A DNA stretch of 30,000 nucleotides from Cryptomeria japonica (Eukaryota > Streptophyta > Pinopsida > Cupressales > Cupressaceae): assembly GCF_030272615.1 (NCBI RefSeq), contig NW_026729302.1:15001-45000 (forward strand). The letters run 5' to 3'. The position numbers and the translations under genes are program-made. Positions 9,194-18,082 of this stretch are shown piece after piece. Within the stretch, counting starts at the first letter, position 1. Each line of letters starts with the position of its first letter. Below the pieces are notes generated by a model. That model saw only the letters and a list, made by a program, of their open reading frames with translations, did no database searches and had not been told where the DNA came from.

Positions 9194-9240
9194 CTATTTG
9201 TCCGATTCTCATACGTGTAGTCTGCAGCAGCGATTAGGAC

Positions 9241-9419
9241 ATCGACCCCAACTTCCGAATTCGTTTGCATTGACCGCACCAAAGGTGCACGCCTTGGTGT
9301 GCACCTTGGAGTGCACTTTGGTGCTCACCTCGGTGCACACTTTGGTGTGCACCTCGGTGTGCACCAAAGGTGCGCACCTTGGAGCGCACCAAAGGTGTAC
9401 ACTTTGGAGCGCACCACAT
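9241..9419. repeat. Degenerate GGTGCNCACC-type short repeats
   Basis: GGTGCGCACC, GGTGTGCACC, GGTGCTCACC, GGTGTACAC and similar blocks alternate with TTGGAGCGCACC or AAAGGTGC at 10-25 base steps. It is the same sequence style as the 5S spacer and the 7581-8205 minisatellite, without a fixed period. Confidence 0.75.
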
Positions 9420-9455
9420 AGGGTCTTTGAGAGGTTGGCGCAGTGCGCACACCAA
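9419..9455. repeat. Remnant of a promoter module lacking its promoter box
   Basis: GGGTCTTTGAGAGGTTGGCG and the following CAGTGCGCACA match the start of the 157/311-bp modules (with a 2-base AG insertion). The sequence then changes at once to CACCAAGGTGGGTG, the G-rich array, where a GGGGAGTCGACCC block and a promoter-like box would be expected. This marks the broken right-hand edge of the promoter array. Confidence 0.8.
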
Positions 9456-10663
9456 GGTGGGTGTTGAGGTGCGTGCCGAGGTGGGTGGGTGCTAGGGTGC
9501 GCTCCATGGTGGGTGCCAGGGTGGGTGCGTGCTAGGGTGGATTCCAAAGAGGGTCATAGGGTGGGTGCCAAGGTGGGTTGGTGATATAGTGGGTTCAAAG
9601 GTGGGTACTAGGGTGGGTTCCAAGGTGGGTCACAAGTTGGGTGCCAGGATGCGTGGGTGTTAGGTTGGGTGCCAAGGTGGGCTCCTGCGTGGGTGGGTGC
9701 TAGGGTGGGTTTCAAGGTGGACGCGAGGGCGGGTGCCAAGGTGGGTAACAAGTTGGGTGTTAGGATGGGTGAGTGCTAGAGTGGGTGCCAAGGTGGGTGG
9801 GTGCTAAGGTGGATGCCAAGGTGGTTCACAGGGTGGGTGGGTTCTAGGGTGAGTTCCAAGGTGGGTCACAGGTTTAGTGCTAGGGTGCGTGTCAAGGCGG
9901 GTGTCGAGGTGCCTGGGTGCTAGGGTGTGGATGCCAATGTGGGTCATAGGGTGGGTACTAGGGTGGGCTGCAATGTGGGTGCCAAGGTGGGTAACATGCT
10001 CGGTTGGTTCTAAATTGGGTGTCAGGGTGGGTGTGCACCCACCTTGCCCGAGGTGGGTGCCAAGGTGCCAGTGTGGGTGGGTGCTAAGGTGGATGCCAAG
10101 GTGGGTGAGAAGGTGGGTGATAGGTTGAGTGGTAGGATGGGTGGGTGCCAAGATGGGTCACAGGGTGGGTGCAAGGGTGGGTAGGTGCTAGGGTTGGTGT
10201 CAGGGTGGGTGGGTGCTAGGTTGGGTTCCAAGGTGGGTGCGAGGGTGAGTGTCAAGGTGGGTCACAGGTTAGGTGCTAGGATGGGTGAGTGCTAGGGTGC
10301 AAAGGTGCCAGGGTGGGTGCTAGGATGGGTCGATGCTAGGGTGAGTGGCAAGGTGGGTCCACAAGTGTCAAGGTGGGTGCCGAGGTGGGTGCCAACTTGG
10401 GTTCCAAGGTGGGTGCCAAGTGGGCGACTGCTATGGTGGATGCCAAGGTGGGTCACGGGGTGGGTGCCAAGTTGCTAGGTTGTGTTCCAAGGTGGGTGCC
10501 AACGTGGCTGCTAGGGTGCGTGGGTTAAAGGGTGTGTCACAACGTGGGTGCCAGGATGGGTGCGCACCCACACTGGCCAAGACGGGTGCAAGGTTGGGTT
10601 CCAAGCCCGGTCACAGGCTGGGTGCTAGGATGGGTGGGTGCCAAGGTGGGCACCAGGGTGGGT
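9456..10663. repeat. Degenerate G-rich GGGTGGGTGCC tandem array
   Basis: About 1.2 kb of GGGTGGGTGCCAAGGTGGGT-like units with many substitutions (GCTAGGGTGGG, CACAGGGTGGG, TTCCAAGGTGGG) and no strict period. G is strongly concentrated on the + strand. At least two stretches match a perfect four-tract G-quadruplex pattern: 9691-9709 and 10163-10181 (GGGTGGGTGCTAGGGTGGG type). It leads without a break into the related G-rich part of the first 6-kb unit. Frames through it consist of V, G, W, C and R only and are not genes. Confidence 0.93.
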
Positions 10664-11186
10664 GCACCCACCCTGGCCAAGGTGGGTCACGGGGTGGGTC
10701 CTAGGGTGGGTAACGGGGTGGGTACTAAGGTGCGTGCCAAGGTGGGTCATGGGGTGGGTGCCAAGGTGGGCACCAGGGTGGGTGTGCACCAACCCTAGCC
10801 AGGGTAGGTCACGGGGTGGTTGTCGGGGTGGGCGTCAAGGAGCCAAGGTGGGTGGCAAGTAGCCAAGTTGCGTGCCAAGGTGGGTGTCGGGGTGGGTGCC
10901 AAGGATCCAAGGTGGGTGCCAAGGAACCAAGGTGGGTGTCTGGGTGGGTGCCGAGGTGGGAGCCAGGGTGGGTCCCAAGGTGAGTGCAAAGGTGGGTGCC
11001 AGGGTCAAGGTGAGTGCCAATGTGGGTTCCAAGGTGCCAGGGTCAGGGTGAGTGCCAATGTGGGTTCAAAGGTGCTAAGTTGGGTGCGAGGTTGGGTGCG
11101 AGGGTGGGTGGGTGCCAAGGTGTGCTAGGTGGAAGCCCGGGTGGGTCGGCATCCCATGGGTGTCGAGTTGGGTGCCTGATGGGTGC
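10664..11186. repeat. G-rich array, unit 1
   Basis: GGGTGGGTGCC-type repeats continue from the array to the left. GGGGTGGGTCCTAGGGTGGG at 10691-10710 fits a four-tract G-quadruplex. It ends at about GGGTGCCTGATGGGTGC (11180). Confidence 0.9.
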
Positions 11187-11520
11187 TTCTTGTCAAGTTT
11201 TAGTCGTCGGGACTCATTTCGAGCCTTAGAGGTCGTTTCTTGTCCGGTTGCCCTGTCTTCGACCTGGGAACCCAATTTTGGTCCTCGGGTCCCATTTTTT
11301 TTTGTCTCGCATCCCACTTTTGGCCTGTGGCCTTTTCGGGGTCGATTCTCGTTTTGGGCATCAGAGCATGTTTCTTCTCCTAAAACCCAATATTTGTTTA
11401 TTAAGTCTCGGAACACATTTTTGTTCTCGTGGACCCATCATGGGTCTTGGAACGCATTTGTGGTCCTTGGGTCCCATTTTGCATCCCGAAACTTGTGTTT
11501 TGGTGCTTGATCCCTATTTT
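11187..11520. other. T-rich middle segment, unit 1
   Basis: This is the least GC-rich part of the unit. It has loosely repeated phrases such as TCGGGTCCCATTTT, TCGCATCCCACTTTT, TTGGGTCCCATTTTGCATCC and GGAACCCAATTTTGG at about 25-40 base steps, which suggests a decayed short repeat. A minus-strand frame of about 113 codons crosses it, but it runs into the G-rich array and has no recognisable domain, so I do not call a gene. Confidence 0.6.
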
Positions 11521-11918
11521 GGGTGCCCACCTTGCACCAAGTGCGCACCCGGGGCAAACCGAGCGCCTTGGTGCACCGGGGCAAGATCGAGCGTGCACCC
11601 GAGGCGCCCCGAACATGCACCAAGGTGCACTCGGCCCACATGTGAGCGCAGGTCGTTGCGCCCGAGGTGGTGTGTGGGCACCGCGTTGCAGACGGGACAC
11701 TGCACGCACACGACGCCCCGTCCAGGTGCACGCACGTAGGCCGGGCCGGGTGCACACCCGACGCCCTAGCAAGGTGCGCGCACCCGGGCAGGGCTCACAC
11801 TTGGCGAACGGGGCGCACTTCGCGAGGGAGGGTGTGCACCTCGACGGGGGTGGGTGGCCGGGGTGGATTCGCACGTGGGTCGCGGTTTGCTAAGTACACA
11901 CTGCGACAAGCTCATAAC
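11521..11918 (+). promoter_or_regulatory. GC-rich 5S leader, unit 1
   Basis: Mixed GGTGCAC/GCGCACCCGGGGC sequence leads to the 5S gene. The last 30 bases hold TAAGTACACA beginning at -28 (11891), a weak counterpart of the TATA-like element seen upstream of many plant 5S genes, and C at -1 (11918), also typical. A GC pair occurs at about -16/-15 rather than the usual -12. Upstream elements of non-flowering plants are known to be variable, so their activity cannot be judged. Confidence 0.5.
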
Positions 11919-12037
11919 GGGTGCGATCATACCAGCGTTAGTGCACCGGATCCCATCAGAACTCCGCAGTTAAGCGCGCTTGGGCCGGAGTAGTACTGGG
12001 ATGGGTGACCTCCCGGGAAGTCCCGGTGTTGCACCCT
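11919..12037 (+). rRNA. 5S rRNA: 5S ribosomal RNA, copy 1
   Basis: A complete 5S rRNA of about 119 nt, the Pol III-made component of the large ribosomal subunit. It starts GGGTGCGATCATACCAGC and ends GTGTTGCACCC(T), so the terminal helix GGGTGC/GCACCC pairs perfectly. Internal promoter parts are intact: the A box AGTTAAGCGCGCTTGG at 11968-11983 and the C box ending GTACTGGGATGGGTGACC at 11993-12010. CAGCGTTAGTGCACC and the GGCCGGAG segment agree with gymnosperm and other non-flowering plant 5S sequences rather than CAGCACTAATGCACC and GGCGAGAG of most flowering plants. The gene is followed by six T residues. It is on the strand opposite to the promoter-like boxes at 5059-9193. Position 59 is C. 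Confidence 0.98.
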
Positions 12038-12049
12038 TTTTTAGTTTTT
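12037..12049 (+). terminator. Pol III T-run terminator, 5S copy 1
   Basis: T6 at 12037-12042 immediately follows GCACCC, then AG and T5 at 12045-12049 as a back-up run. Four or more T on the coding strand is the standard Pol III stop. Confidence 0.9.
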
Positions 12050-12600
12050 CGCCGGGCGTCGCAATGCTATTTGAATAAACCTTTTGCCCGTTTGCGTTCT
12101 CGTCGGGGCCGGGCCGGGCCGGGGTGCGCTGCCCGCACTACCGCGCGCGCGGGGGCGACACCGAGCGCGCACCCGAGGCGCCCCGAGCACACAGGCCACG
12201 GTGCAACCCGGGCGTTGTGCGCGCACCCCGGTGCGCCCGAGGTGCTGCGCGCGCACCCAGGTGAAATCGGTGTGCACCTCGGCCAGTGCGCGCTCGGTCG
12301 AGTCGCGCACGTTGGCCAAGGTGCACGGTGATGTTTCTTACTCTAAGGTTCCGCACCAGACGCCCGGGACAGGTGAGCGAAGCTGGGCGGGGCCGGGTGC
12401 GCGGCCGGGGCAGGTGCACGCAGCTGGAGAGAGCTTTGGAGCACACCAGAGGTGCGCACCTTGGAGCACACTTCGGAGCGCACCAATGATGCGCTCCATT
12501 CAAAAGTTTCCTGAAAAGGCAAAAAAAGTTGAGATTATAGAATTTCCCACTTGAGAGATTGTAAAAAAAAAAAATTTAAAATGAAGGAAACGCGGGTGCC
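12050..12600. other. GC-rich 5S trailer and first A-rich block (A0), unit 1
   Basis: Up to about 12500 the DNA is very GC-rich (CGGGGCCGGGCCGGGCCGGG, GCGCGCACCC) without a clear period. From about 12500 it becomes A-rich: CTGAAAAGGCAAAAAAAG, a 12-base A run at about 12563-12574, and ATTTAAAATGAAGG. That block is a diverged version of the A-rich blocks farther right in the unit. No gene is visible. Confidence 0.65.
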
Positions 12601-13275
12601 AAGGTGTGCGCGCCCGGGTGCGCAGCCCAGCCAAGGTGTGCGCACCAAGGCGCCCACCCTGGCGAAGGTGCACGCAAGGTGCGCACCCGAGGCAAACCGG
12701 ACAATTAACCCAACTTTCGACTTCGCGCGCACCTGCGCACCTTGGAGCGCACTTCGGAGCGCTCCTTGGTGCGCACCAATCTTGGGCACCTCGGAGTGCA
12801 CCATGGCGCCCACCAAGGTGCGCACCCGGGGCAAACCGAGCTCCGACTTCGTGCGCACCTTGGAGCGCACGAAAGGTGCGCACCATGGCGCCCACCAAGG
12901 TGCGCAGCCCAGCCAAGGCGTGCGCATCAAGGTGCGCACCCTGGCGAAGGTGCGCACCCGGGGCAAACCGAGCTCCGACTTCGTGCGCACCTTGGAGCGC
13001 ACAAAGGGTGCGCAACCCAGCCAAGGTGTGCGCACCCCGGGCAAACCGAGCTCCGAATCGTGCGCACCTTGGAGCACACTTCGGAGCCCTCCTTGGTGCG
13101 CACCGATGTTGCGCACCTCGGAGCGCACCCGGGGAAAACAATGCAATTAACCCGACTTTCGACTTCGTGGGCACCTCGGAGCGCTCTCGGGTTCGCACCT
13201 CGGAGCACACCGAGGTGCGCACCTTTGATGCGCTGCCTTCACCAATTTCCAGAAAAGGCAAGAAAACATTGAGAA
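12601..13275. repeat. GGTGCGCACC-type repeats with truncated A-rich block (A1), unit 1
   Basis: Repeated phrases are GGTGCGCACCCGGGGCAAACC, GAGCTCCGACTTCGTGCGCAC, CTTGGAGCGCACTTCGGAGC and CAATTAACCC. The stretch ends in GATGCGCTGCCTTCACCAAT and AGAAAAGGCAAGAAAACATTG at about 13230-13275, a short A-rich block lacking the TTTTAAAATTTCCG half found in later blocks. Frames through both strands are open only because stop codons are rare in this composition. Confidence 0.85.
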
Positions 13276-14717
13276 GGTGTGCGCACCGAGGTGCCCACCC
13301 TGGCGAAGGTGCACGCGAGGTGCGCACCCGGGGCAAACCGGGCTCCGACTTCGTGCACGCCATGCTGCGCACCTTGGAGGGCCATGGTGCGCACCTTGGA
13401 GCACACTTCGGAGCGCTCAATGGTGCCCAACCCAGCCAAGGTGCCCACCGCGGCGAAGGTGCACGCGAGGTGCGCACCCGGGGCAAACCGGGCTCCGACT
13501 TCGTGCACGCCGCACCTTGGAGCACACTTCGGAGCGCTCCTTGGTGCGCACCAGGGCGCGCAACCCAGCCGAGGTGCCCACCCCGGCGAAGGTGCACGCG
13601 GGGTGCGCACCCGAGGCAAACCGGGCTCCGACTTCGTGCACGCCATGGTGCCCACCGCGCCAAGGTGCACGCGAGGTGCGCACCCGGGGCAAACCGGGCT
13701 CCGACTTCGTGCACGCCGCACCTTGGAGCACACTTCGGAGCGCTCCTTGGTGCGCACCAGGGCGCGCAACCCAGCCGAGGTGCCCACCCCGGCGAAGGTG
13801 CACGCGAGGTGCGCACCCGGGGCAAACCGGGCTCCGACTTCGTGCACGCCATGGTGCCCACCGCGGCGAAGGTGCACGCGAGGTGCGCACCCGGGGCAAA
13901 CCGGGCTCCGACTTCGTGCACGCCGCACCTTGGAGCACACTTCGGAGCGCTCCTTGGTGCGCACCATGGTGCCCACCAGGGCGCGCAACCCCGCCGAAGG
14001 TGCACGCGAGGTGCGCACCCGGGGCAAACCGGGCTCCGACTTCGTGCACGCCGCACCTTGGAGCACACTTCGGAGCGCTCCTTGGTGCGCACCAGGGCGC
14101 GCAACCCCGCCGAAGGTGCACGCGAGGTGCGCACCCGGGGCAAACCGGGCTCCGACTTCGTGCACGCCATGGTGCGCACCAGGGTGCCCACCGCGGCGAA
14201 GGTGCGCACCCGGGGCAAACCGGGCTCCGACTTCGTGCACGCCGCACCTTGGAGCACACTTCGGAGCGCTCCTTGGTGCGCACCAGGGCGCGCAACCCAG
14301 CCGAGGTGCCCACCCCGGCGAAGGTGCACGCGAGGTGCGCACCCGGGGCAAACCGGGCTCCGACTTCGTGCACGCCATGGTGCCCACCGCGGCGAAGGTG
14401 CGCACCCGGGGCAAACCGGGCTAGGACTTCGTGCACGCCGCACCTTGGAGCACACTTCGGAGCGCTCCTTGGTGCGCACCATGGTGCCCACCAGGCCGCG
14501 CAACCCAGCCAAGGTGTGCGCACCAAGGTGCACGCGAGGTGCGCACCCGGGGCAAACCGGGGTCCGGCTTCGTGCACGCCGCACCTTGGAGCACACATCG
14601 GGGCGCTCCCGGGTTCGCACCGGCGTTGCGCACCGTGGTGGGCACCTCGGAGCGCACCGTGGTGGGCACCTCGGAGCACACCAAGGTGGGCAGCGAGGTG
14701 CGCACCTTTGATGCGAT
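13276..14717. repeat. Dimeric GC-rich subrepeat array, unit 1
   Basis: The phrase CGGGGCAAACCGGGCTCCGA followed by CTTCGTGCACGCC occurs about ten times, alternating between two continuations: ATGGTGCCCACCGCGGCGAA (short, about 75 bases) and GCACCTTGGAGCACACTTCG followed by GAGCGCTCCTTGGTGCGCACC (long, about 130 bases). The pair makes a dimer of roughly 205 bases. Late copies have GGGCTAGGAC (about 14419) and GGGGTCCGGC (about 14557). Open frames of several hundred codons exist on both strands at once, which is a sign of repeat composition and not of coding. Confidence 0.92.
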
Positions 14718-16660
14718 GCCTTCACTAATTTCCATAAAAGGCAAAAAAAAACGAGATTTTAAAATTTCCGTTTTGAAAGATAGTGAGAAAAAGGGAATGC
14801 TGGTGCCATCTTGAGCCCGCCCTGGTGCGCAGCCCAGCCAAGGTGTGCGCACCAAGGTGCCCACCCTGGCGAAGGTGCGCGCCCGGGCAATTAACCCAAC
14901 TTCCAACTTCGCGCGCGCCAGGGTGGGAGCGCACCCAACAACCGGGCCTGGGAAGAGCCAATGCGAGAAACCCCACCAAACGCTCTGACAAAAAAAGAGG
15001 GGGCGCTCCAGTAACCCCGCTTCGGAGCGCACCCTGGGCAAACCCAGCCAGGGTGCCCACCCCGGCCAAGGTGCAGGCGAGGTGCGCACCCGGGGCAAAC
15101 CGGGCTCCGACAACGTGCACGCCGCACCTTGGAGCACACTTCGTAGCGCTCCCGGGTGCGCACCTCAGAGCACACCAAGGTGGGCAGCGAGGTGCGCACC
15201 TTTGATGCGCTGCCTTCACTAATTTCCAGAAAAGGCAAAAAAAAGAGGAGATTTTAAAATTTCCGTTTTGAAAGATAGTGAAAAAAACGGAACGCGGGTG
15301 CCATCTTGAGCCCGCCCTGGTGCACAGCCCAGGTAAGGTGCCCACCCTGGCAAAGGTGCGCACCCGGGCAATTAACCCTACTTCCGACTTCGTGCGCGCC
15401 AGGGTGGCAACCGGGCCTGGGAAGAGCCAATGCGAGAAACCCCACCAAACGCTCCGACAAAAAAAGAGGCGGCGCTCCAATAACCCCGCTTCGGAGCGCA
15501 GCCGGGGCAAACCCAGCCAAGGTGCCCACCCCGACGAAGGTGCACGCGAGGTGCGCACCCGGGGCAAACCGGGCTCCGACAACGTGCACGCAGCACCTTG
15601 GAGCACACTTCGAAGCACTCCCGGGTGCCCACCGGCGTTGCGCACCGTGGTGGGCAGCGAGGTGCGCACCTTTGATGCGCTGCCTTCACTAATTTCCAGA
15701 AAAGGCAAAAAAAAATGAGATTTTAAAATTTCCGTTTTGAAAGATAGTGAAAAAAACGGAACGCGGGTGCCATCTTGAGCCCGCCCTGGTGCGCAGCCCA
15801 GGCAAGGCATGCGCACCAAGGTGCCCACCCGCGGTGCACGCCCGGGGCAAACCGGGCTCCGACTTCGTGCAGGCCGCACCTTGGAGCACACTTCGGAGCG
15901 CTCCTTGGTGCGCACCATGGTGCCCACCAGGGCGCACCCGGGGCAAACCGGGCTCCGACTTCGTGCACGCCGCACCTTGGAGCACACATCGGAGCGCTCC
16001 CAGGTTCGCACCAGCGTTGCGCACCTTTGATGCGCTGCCTTCACTAATTTCCAGAAAAGGCAAAAAAAAACGATATTTTAAAATTTCCGTTCTGAAAGAT
16101 AGTGAAAAAAACGGAACGCGGGTGCCATCTTGAGCCCTTCCTGGTGCGCAGCCCAGGCAAGTTGTGCGCACCAAGGTGCCCACCCTGGCGGAGGTGCGCG
16201 CCCGGGGCAAACCGGGCTCCGACTTCGTGCACTGCATGGTGCCCACCAAGGCGCGCAACCCAGCCAAGGTGCCCACCGCAGCGAAGGTGCACGCGAGGTG
16301 CGCACCCGAGGTGCACACCCGGGGCAAACCGAGCTCCGACTTCGTGCACGCCGCACCTTGGAGCACACTTCAGAGCGCTCCTTGGTGCGCACCAGGGCGC
16401 GCAACCCAGCCAAGGTGCTCACCCCGGCGAAGGTGCACGCGAGGTGCGCACCCGGGGCAAGCCGGGCTCGGACTTCGTGCACGCCGCACCTTGGAGCACA
16501 CATCGGAGCGCTCCCGGGTTCGCACCAGCATTGCGCACCTTTGATGCGCTGCCTTCACTAATTTCCAGAAAAGGCAAAAAAAAAAAAAAAACGAGATTTT
16601 AAAATTTCCGTTTTGAAAGATAGTGAAAAAAACGGAACGCGGGTGCCATCTTGAGCCCGC
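14718..16660. repeat. Five A-rich block modules (A2-A6), unit 1
   Basis: GCCTTCACTAATTTCC starts at 14718, 15212, 15682, 16037 and 16551 (steps 494, 470, 355, 514). Each is followed by (A/T)AAAAGG(C), an A run of about 8-16, GAGATTTTAAAATTTCCG (GATATTTT in the fourth), GAAAGATAGTGA and a CGGGTGCCATCTTGAGCCC tail. The first two intervals (A2-A3 and A3-A4) also share a GGGCCTGGGAAGAGCCAATG segment and a CAATTAACCC segment. TTCCGTTTT and AAAACGGAA form a perfect 9-base inverted repeat at 15261-15292, 15730-15761 and 16606-16637; it is imperfect in the first block (GGGAA) and the fourth (TTCTG). TGCCTT/AAGGCA also pairs. Function unknown. Confidence 0.9.
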
Positions 16661-16696
16661 CCTGGTGTGCAGCCCAGGCAAGTTGTGCGCACCAAG

Positions 16697-17951
16697 GCAC
16701 CCACCCTGGCCAAGGTGGGTCACGGGGTGGGTCCTAGGGTGGGTAACGGGGTGGGTACTAAGGTGCGTGCCAAGGTGGGTCATGGGGTGGGTGCCAAGGT
16801 GGGCACCAGGGTGGGTGTGCACCAACCCTAGCCAGGGTAGGTCACGGGGTGGTTGTCGGGGTGGGCGTCAAGGAGCCAAGGTGGGTGGCAAGTAGCCAAG
16901 TTGCGTGCCAAGGTGGGTGTCGGGGTGGGTGCCAAGGATCCAAGGTGGGTGCCAAGGAACCAAGGTGGGTGTCTGGGTGGGTGCCGAGGTGGGAGCCAGG
17001 GTGGGTCCCAAGGTGAGTGCAAAGGTGGGTGCCAGGGTCAAGGTGAGTGCCAATGTGGGTTCCAAGGTGCCAGGGTCAGGGTGAGTGCCAATGTGGGTTC
17101 AAAGGTGCTAAGTTGGGTGCGAGGTTGGGTGCGAGGGTGGGTGGGTGCCAAGGTGTGCTAGGTGGAAGCCCGGGTGGGTCGGCATCCCATGGGTGTCGAG
17201 TTGGGTGCCTGATGGGTGCTTCTTGTCAAGTTTTAGTCGTCGGGACTCATTTCGAGCCTTAGAGGTCGTTTCTTGTCCGGTTGCCCTGTCTTCGACCTGG
17301 GAACCCAATTTTGGTCCTCGGGTCCCATTTTTTTTTGTCTCGCATCCCACTTTTGGCCTGTGGCCTTTTCGGGGTCGATTCTCGTTTTGGGCATCAGAGC
17401 ATGTTTCTTCTCCTAAAACCCAATATTTGTTTATTAAGTCTCGGAACACATTTTTGTTCTCGTGGACCCATCATGGGTCTTGGAACGCATTTGTGGTCCT
17501 TGGGTCCCATTTTGCATCCCGAAACTTGTGTTTTGGTGCTTGATCCCTATTTTGGGTGCCCACCTTGCACCAAGTGCGCACCCGGGGCAAACCGAGCGCC
17601 TTGGTGCACCGGGGCAAGATCGAGCGTGCACCCGAGGCGCCCCGAACATGCACCAAGGTGCACTCGGCCCACATGTGAGCGCAGGTCGTTGCGCCCGAGG
17701 TGGTGTGTGGGCACCGCGTTGCAGACGGGACACTGCACGCACACGACGCCCCGTCCAGGTGCACGCACGTAGGCCGGGCCGGGTGCACACCCGACGCCCT
17801 AGCAAGGTGCGCGCACCCGGGCAGGGCTCACACTTGGCGAACGGGGCGCACTTCGCGAGGGAGGGTGTGCACCTCGACGGGGGTGGGTGGCCGGGGTGGA
17901 TTCGCACGTGGGTCGCGGTTTGCTAAGTACACACTGCGACAAGCTCATAAC
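16697..17951. repeat. G-rich array, T-rich segment and 5S leader, unit 2
   Basis: I saw no difference from 10664-11918 on reading. It contains the same TAAGTACACA at -28 and C at -1 relative to the 5S start. No gene is visible. Confidence 0.85.
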
Positions 17952-18070
17952 GGGTGCGATCATACCAGCGTTAGTGCACCGGATCCCATCAGAACTCCGC
18001 AGTTAAGCGCGCTTGGGCCGGAGTAGTACTGGGATGGGTGACCTCCCGGGAAGTCCCGGTGTTGCACCCT
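17952..18070 (+). rRNA. 5S rRNA: 5S ribosomal RNA, copy 2
   Basis: Identical to copy 1 over its length as read, including C at position 59 in the A box (AGTTAAGCGCGCTTGG), an intact C box and a perfect terminal helix. It starts 6033 bases after copy 1 and lies in the same orientation. Complete and probably functional by sequence. Confidence 0.98.
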
Positions 18071-18082
18071 TTTTTAGTTTTT
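18070..18082 (+). terminator. Pol III T-run terminator, 5S copy 2
   Basis: T6 at 18070-18075, AG, then T5 at 18078-18082, the same as copy 1. Confidence 0.9.

Larger units (their letters stand above)
8206..9240. repeat. 157-bp promoter-bearing repeat family
   Basis: Boxes at 8337, 8494, 8651 and 8808 are 157 bases apart, then 9028 (220 away) and 9185 (157 away). Each unit has GGTCTTTGAGGTTGG, an (A/G)TGCGCACAACCAGGGGAGT block, CCCATCAAACCCAACACCTC, the box, and GGACATCGACCCCAACTT. These are the same blocks as the 311-bp unit with the right half missing. The unit before box 12 carries about 60 extra bases (about 8886-8940) including CACCAAAGGTGCACGCCTTGG, which explains the 220 step. The 157-bp form therefore looks like a shortened derivative of the 311-bp form, or the reverse. 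Confidence 0.92.
10664..16696 (+). repeat. 6-kb 5S rDNA higher-order unit 1 (6033 bp)
   Basis: The sequence from GCACCCACCCTGGCCAAGG at 10664 recurs from 16697, 22732 and 28766. Order inside the unit: G-rich array, a T-rich middle segment, GC-rich 5S leader, 5S gene, GC-rich trailer, A-rich block, and then several kilobases of GGTGCGCACC-type repeats punctuated by A-rich blocks. Compared with units 2 and 3, this unit has an A at 13614 (G in the others), a one-base-shorter variant at about 13658-13661 and a C at 15049 (G in the others). Plant 5S units are usually a few hundred bases to about one kilobase, so this is exceptionally long. Unit ends are defined by where the repeat begins, not by any biological border. 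Confidence 0.96.

Noticed and set aside
9456-10663. Telomere-like repeats (TAGGGT within GCTAGGGTGGGT)
   Set aside because: The plant telomere repeat TTTAGGG does not occur in tandem. The G-rich units are longer and degenerate, and TAGGG is one of several variants.
11187-11520. Frames of about 113 and 132 codons with more normal amino-acid composition in the T-rich segment
   Set aside because: Overlapping frames on both strands run into the G-rich array and GC-rich leader, and they have no recognised domain. The segment is repeated with each 5S unit and looks like decayed short repeats.
12038-12500. Second 5S gene or 5S pseudogene in the trailer
   Set aside because: I looked for A-box and C-box fragments on both strands between the full copies and found none; each 6-kb unit has a single 5S.
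12500-14725. Open frames of up to about 740 codons on the minus strand, and about 700 on the plus strand, over the 5S spacer
   Set aside because: Several frames on both strands are open over the same bases, the peptides are simple R/P/A/G/C/H/T permutations, and the frames simply follow the GC-rich subrepeats. Nearly the same frames recur in each unit. There is no domain, start context or codon pattern of a gene.
14740-16600. A runs as poly(A) tails of SINE insertions
   Set aside because: No Pol III A/B boxes and no target-site duplications are visible around any module, and the modules recur at the same place in every unit. Mobile origin remains possible but unsupported.
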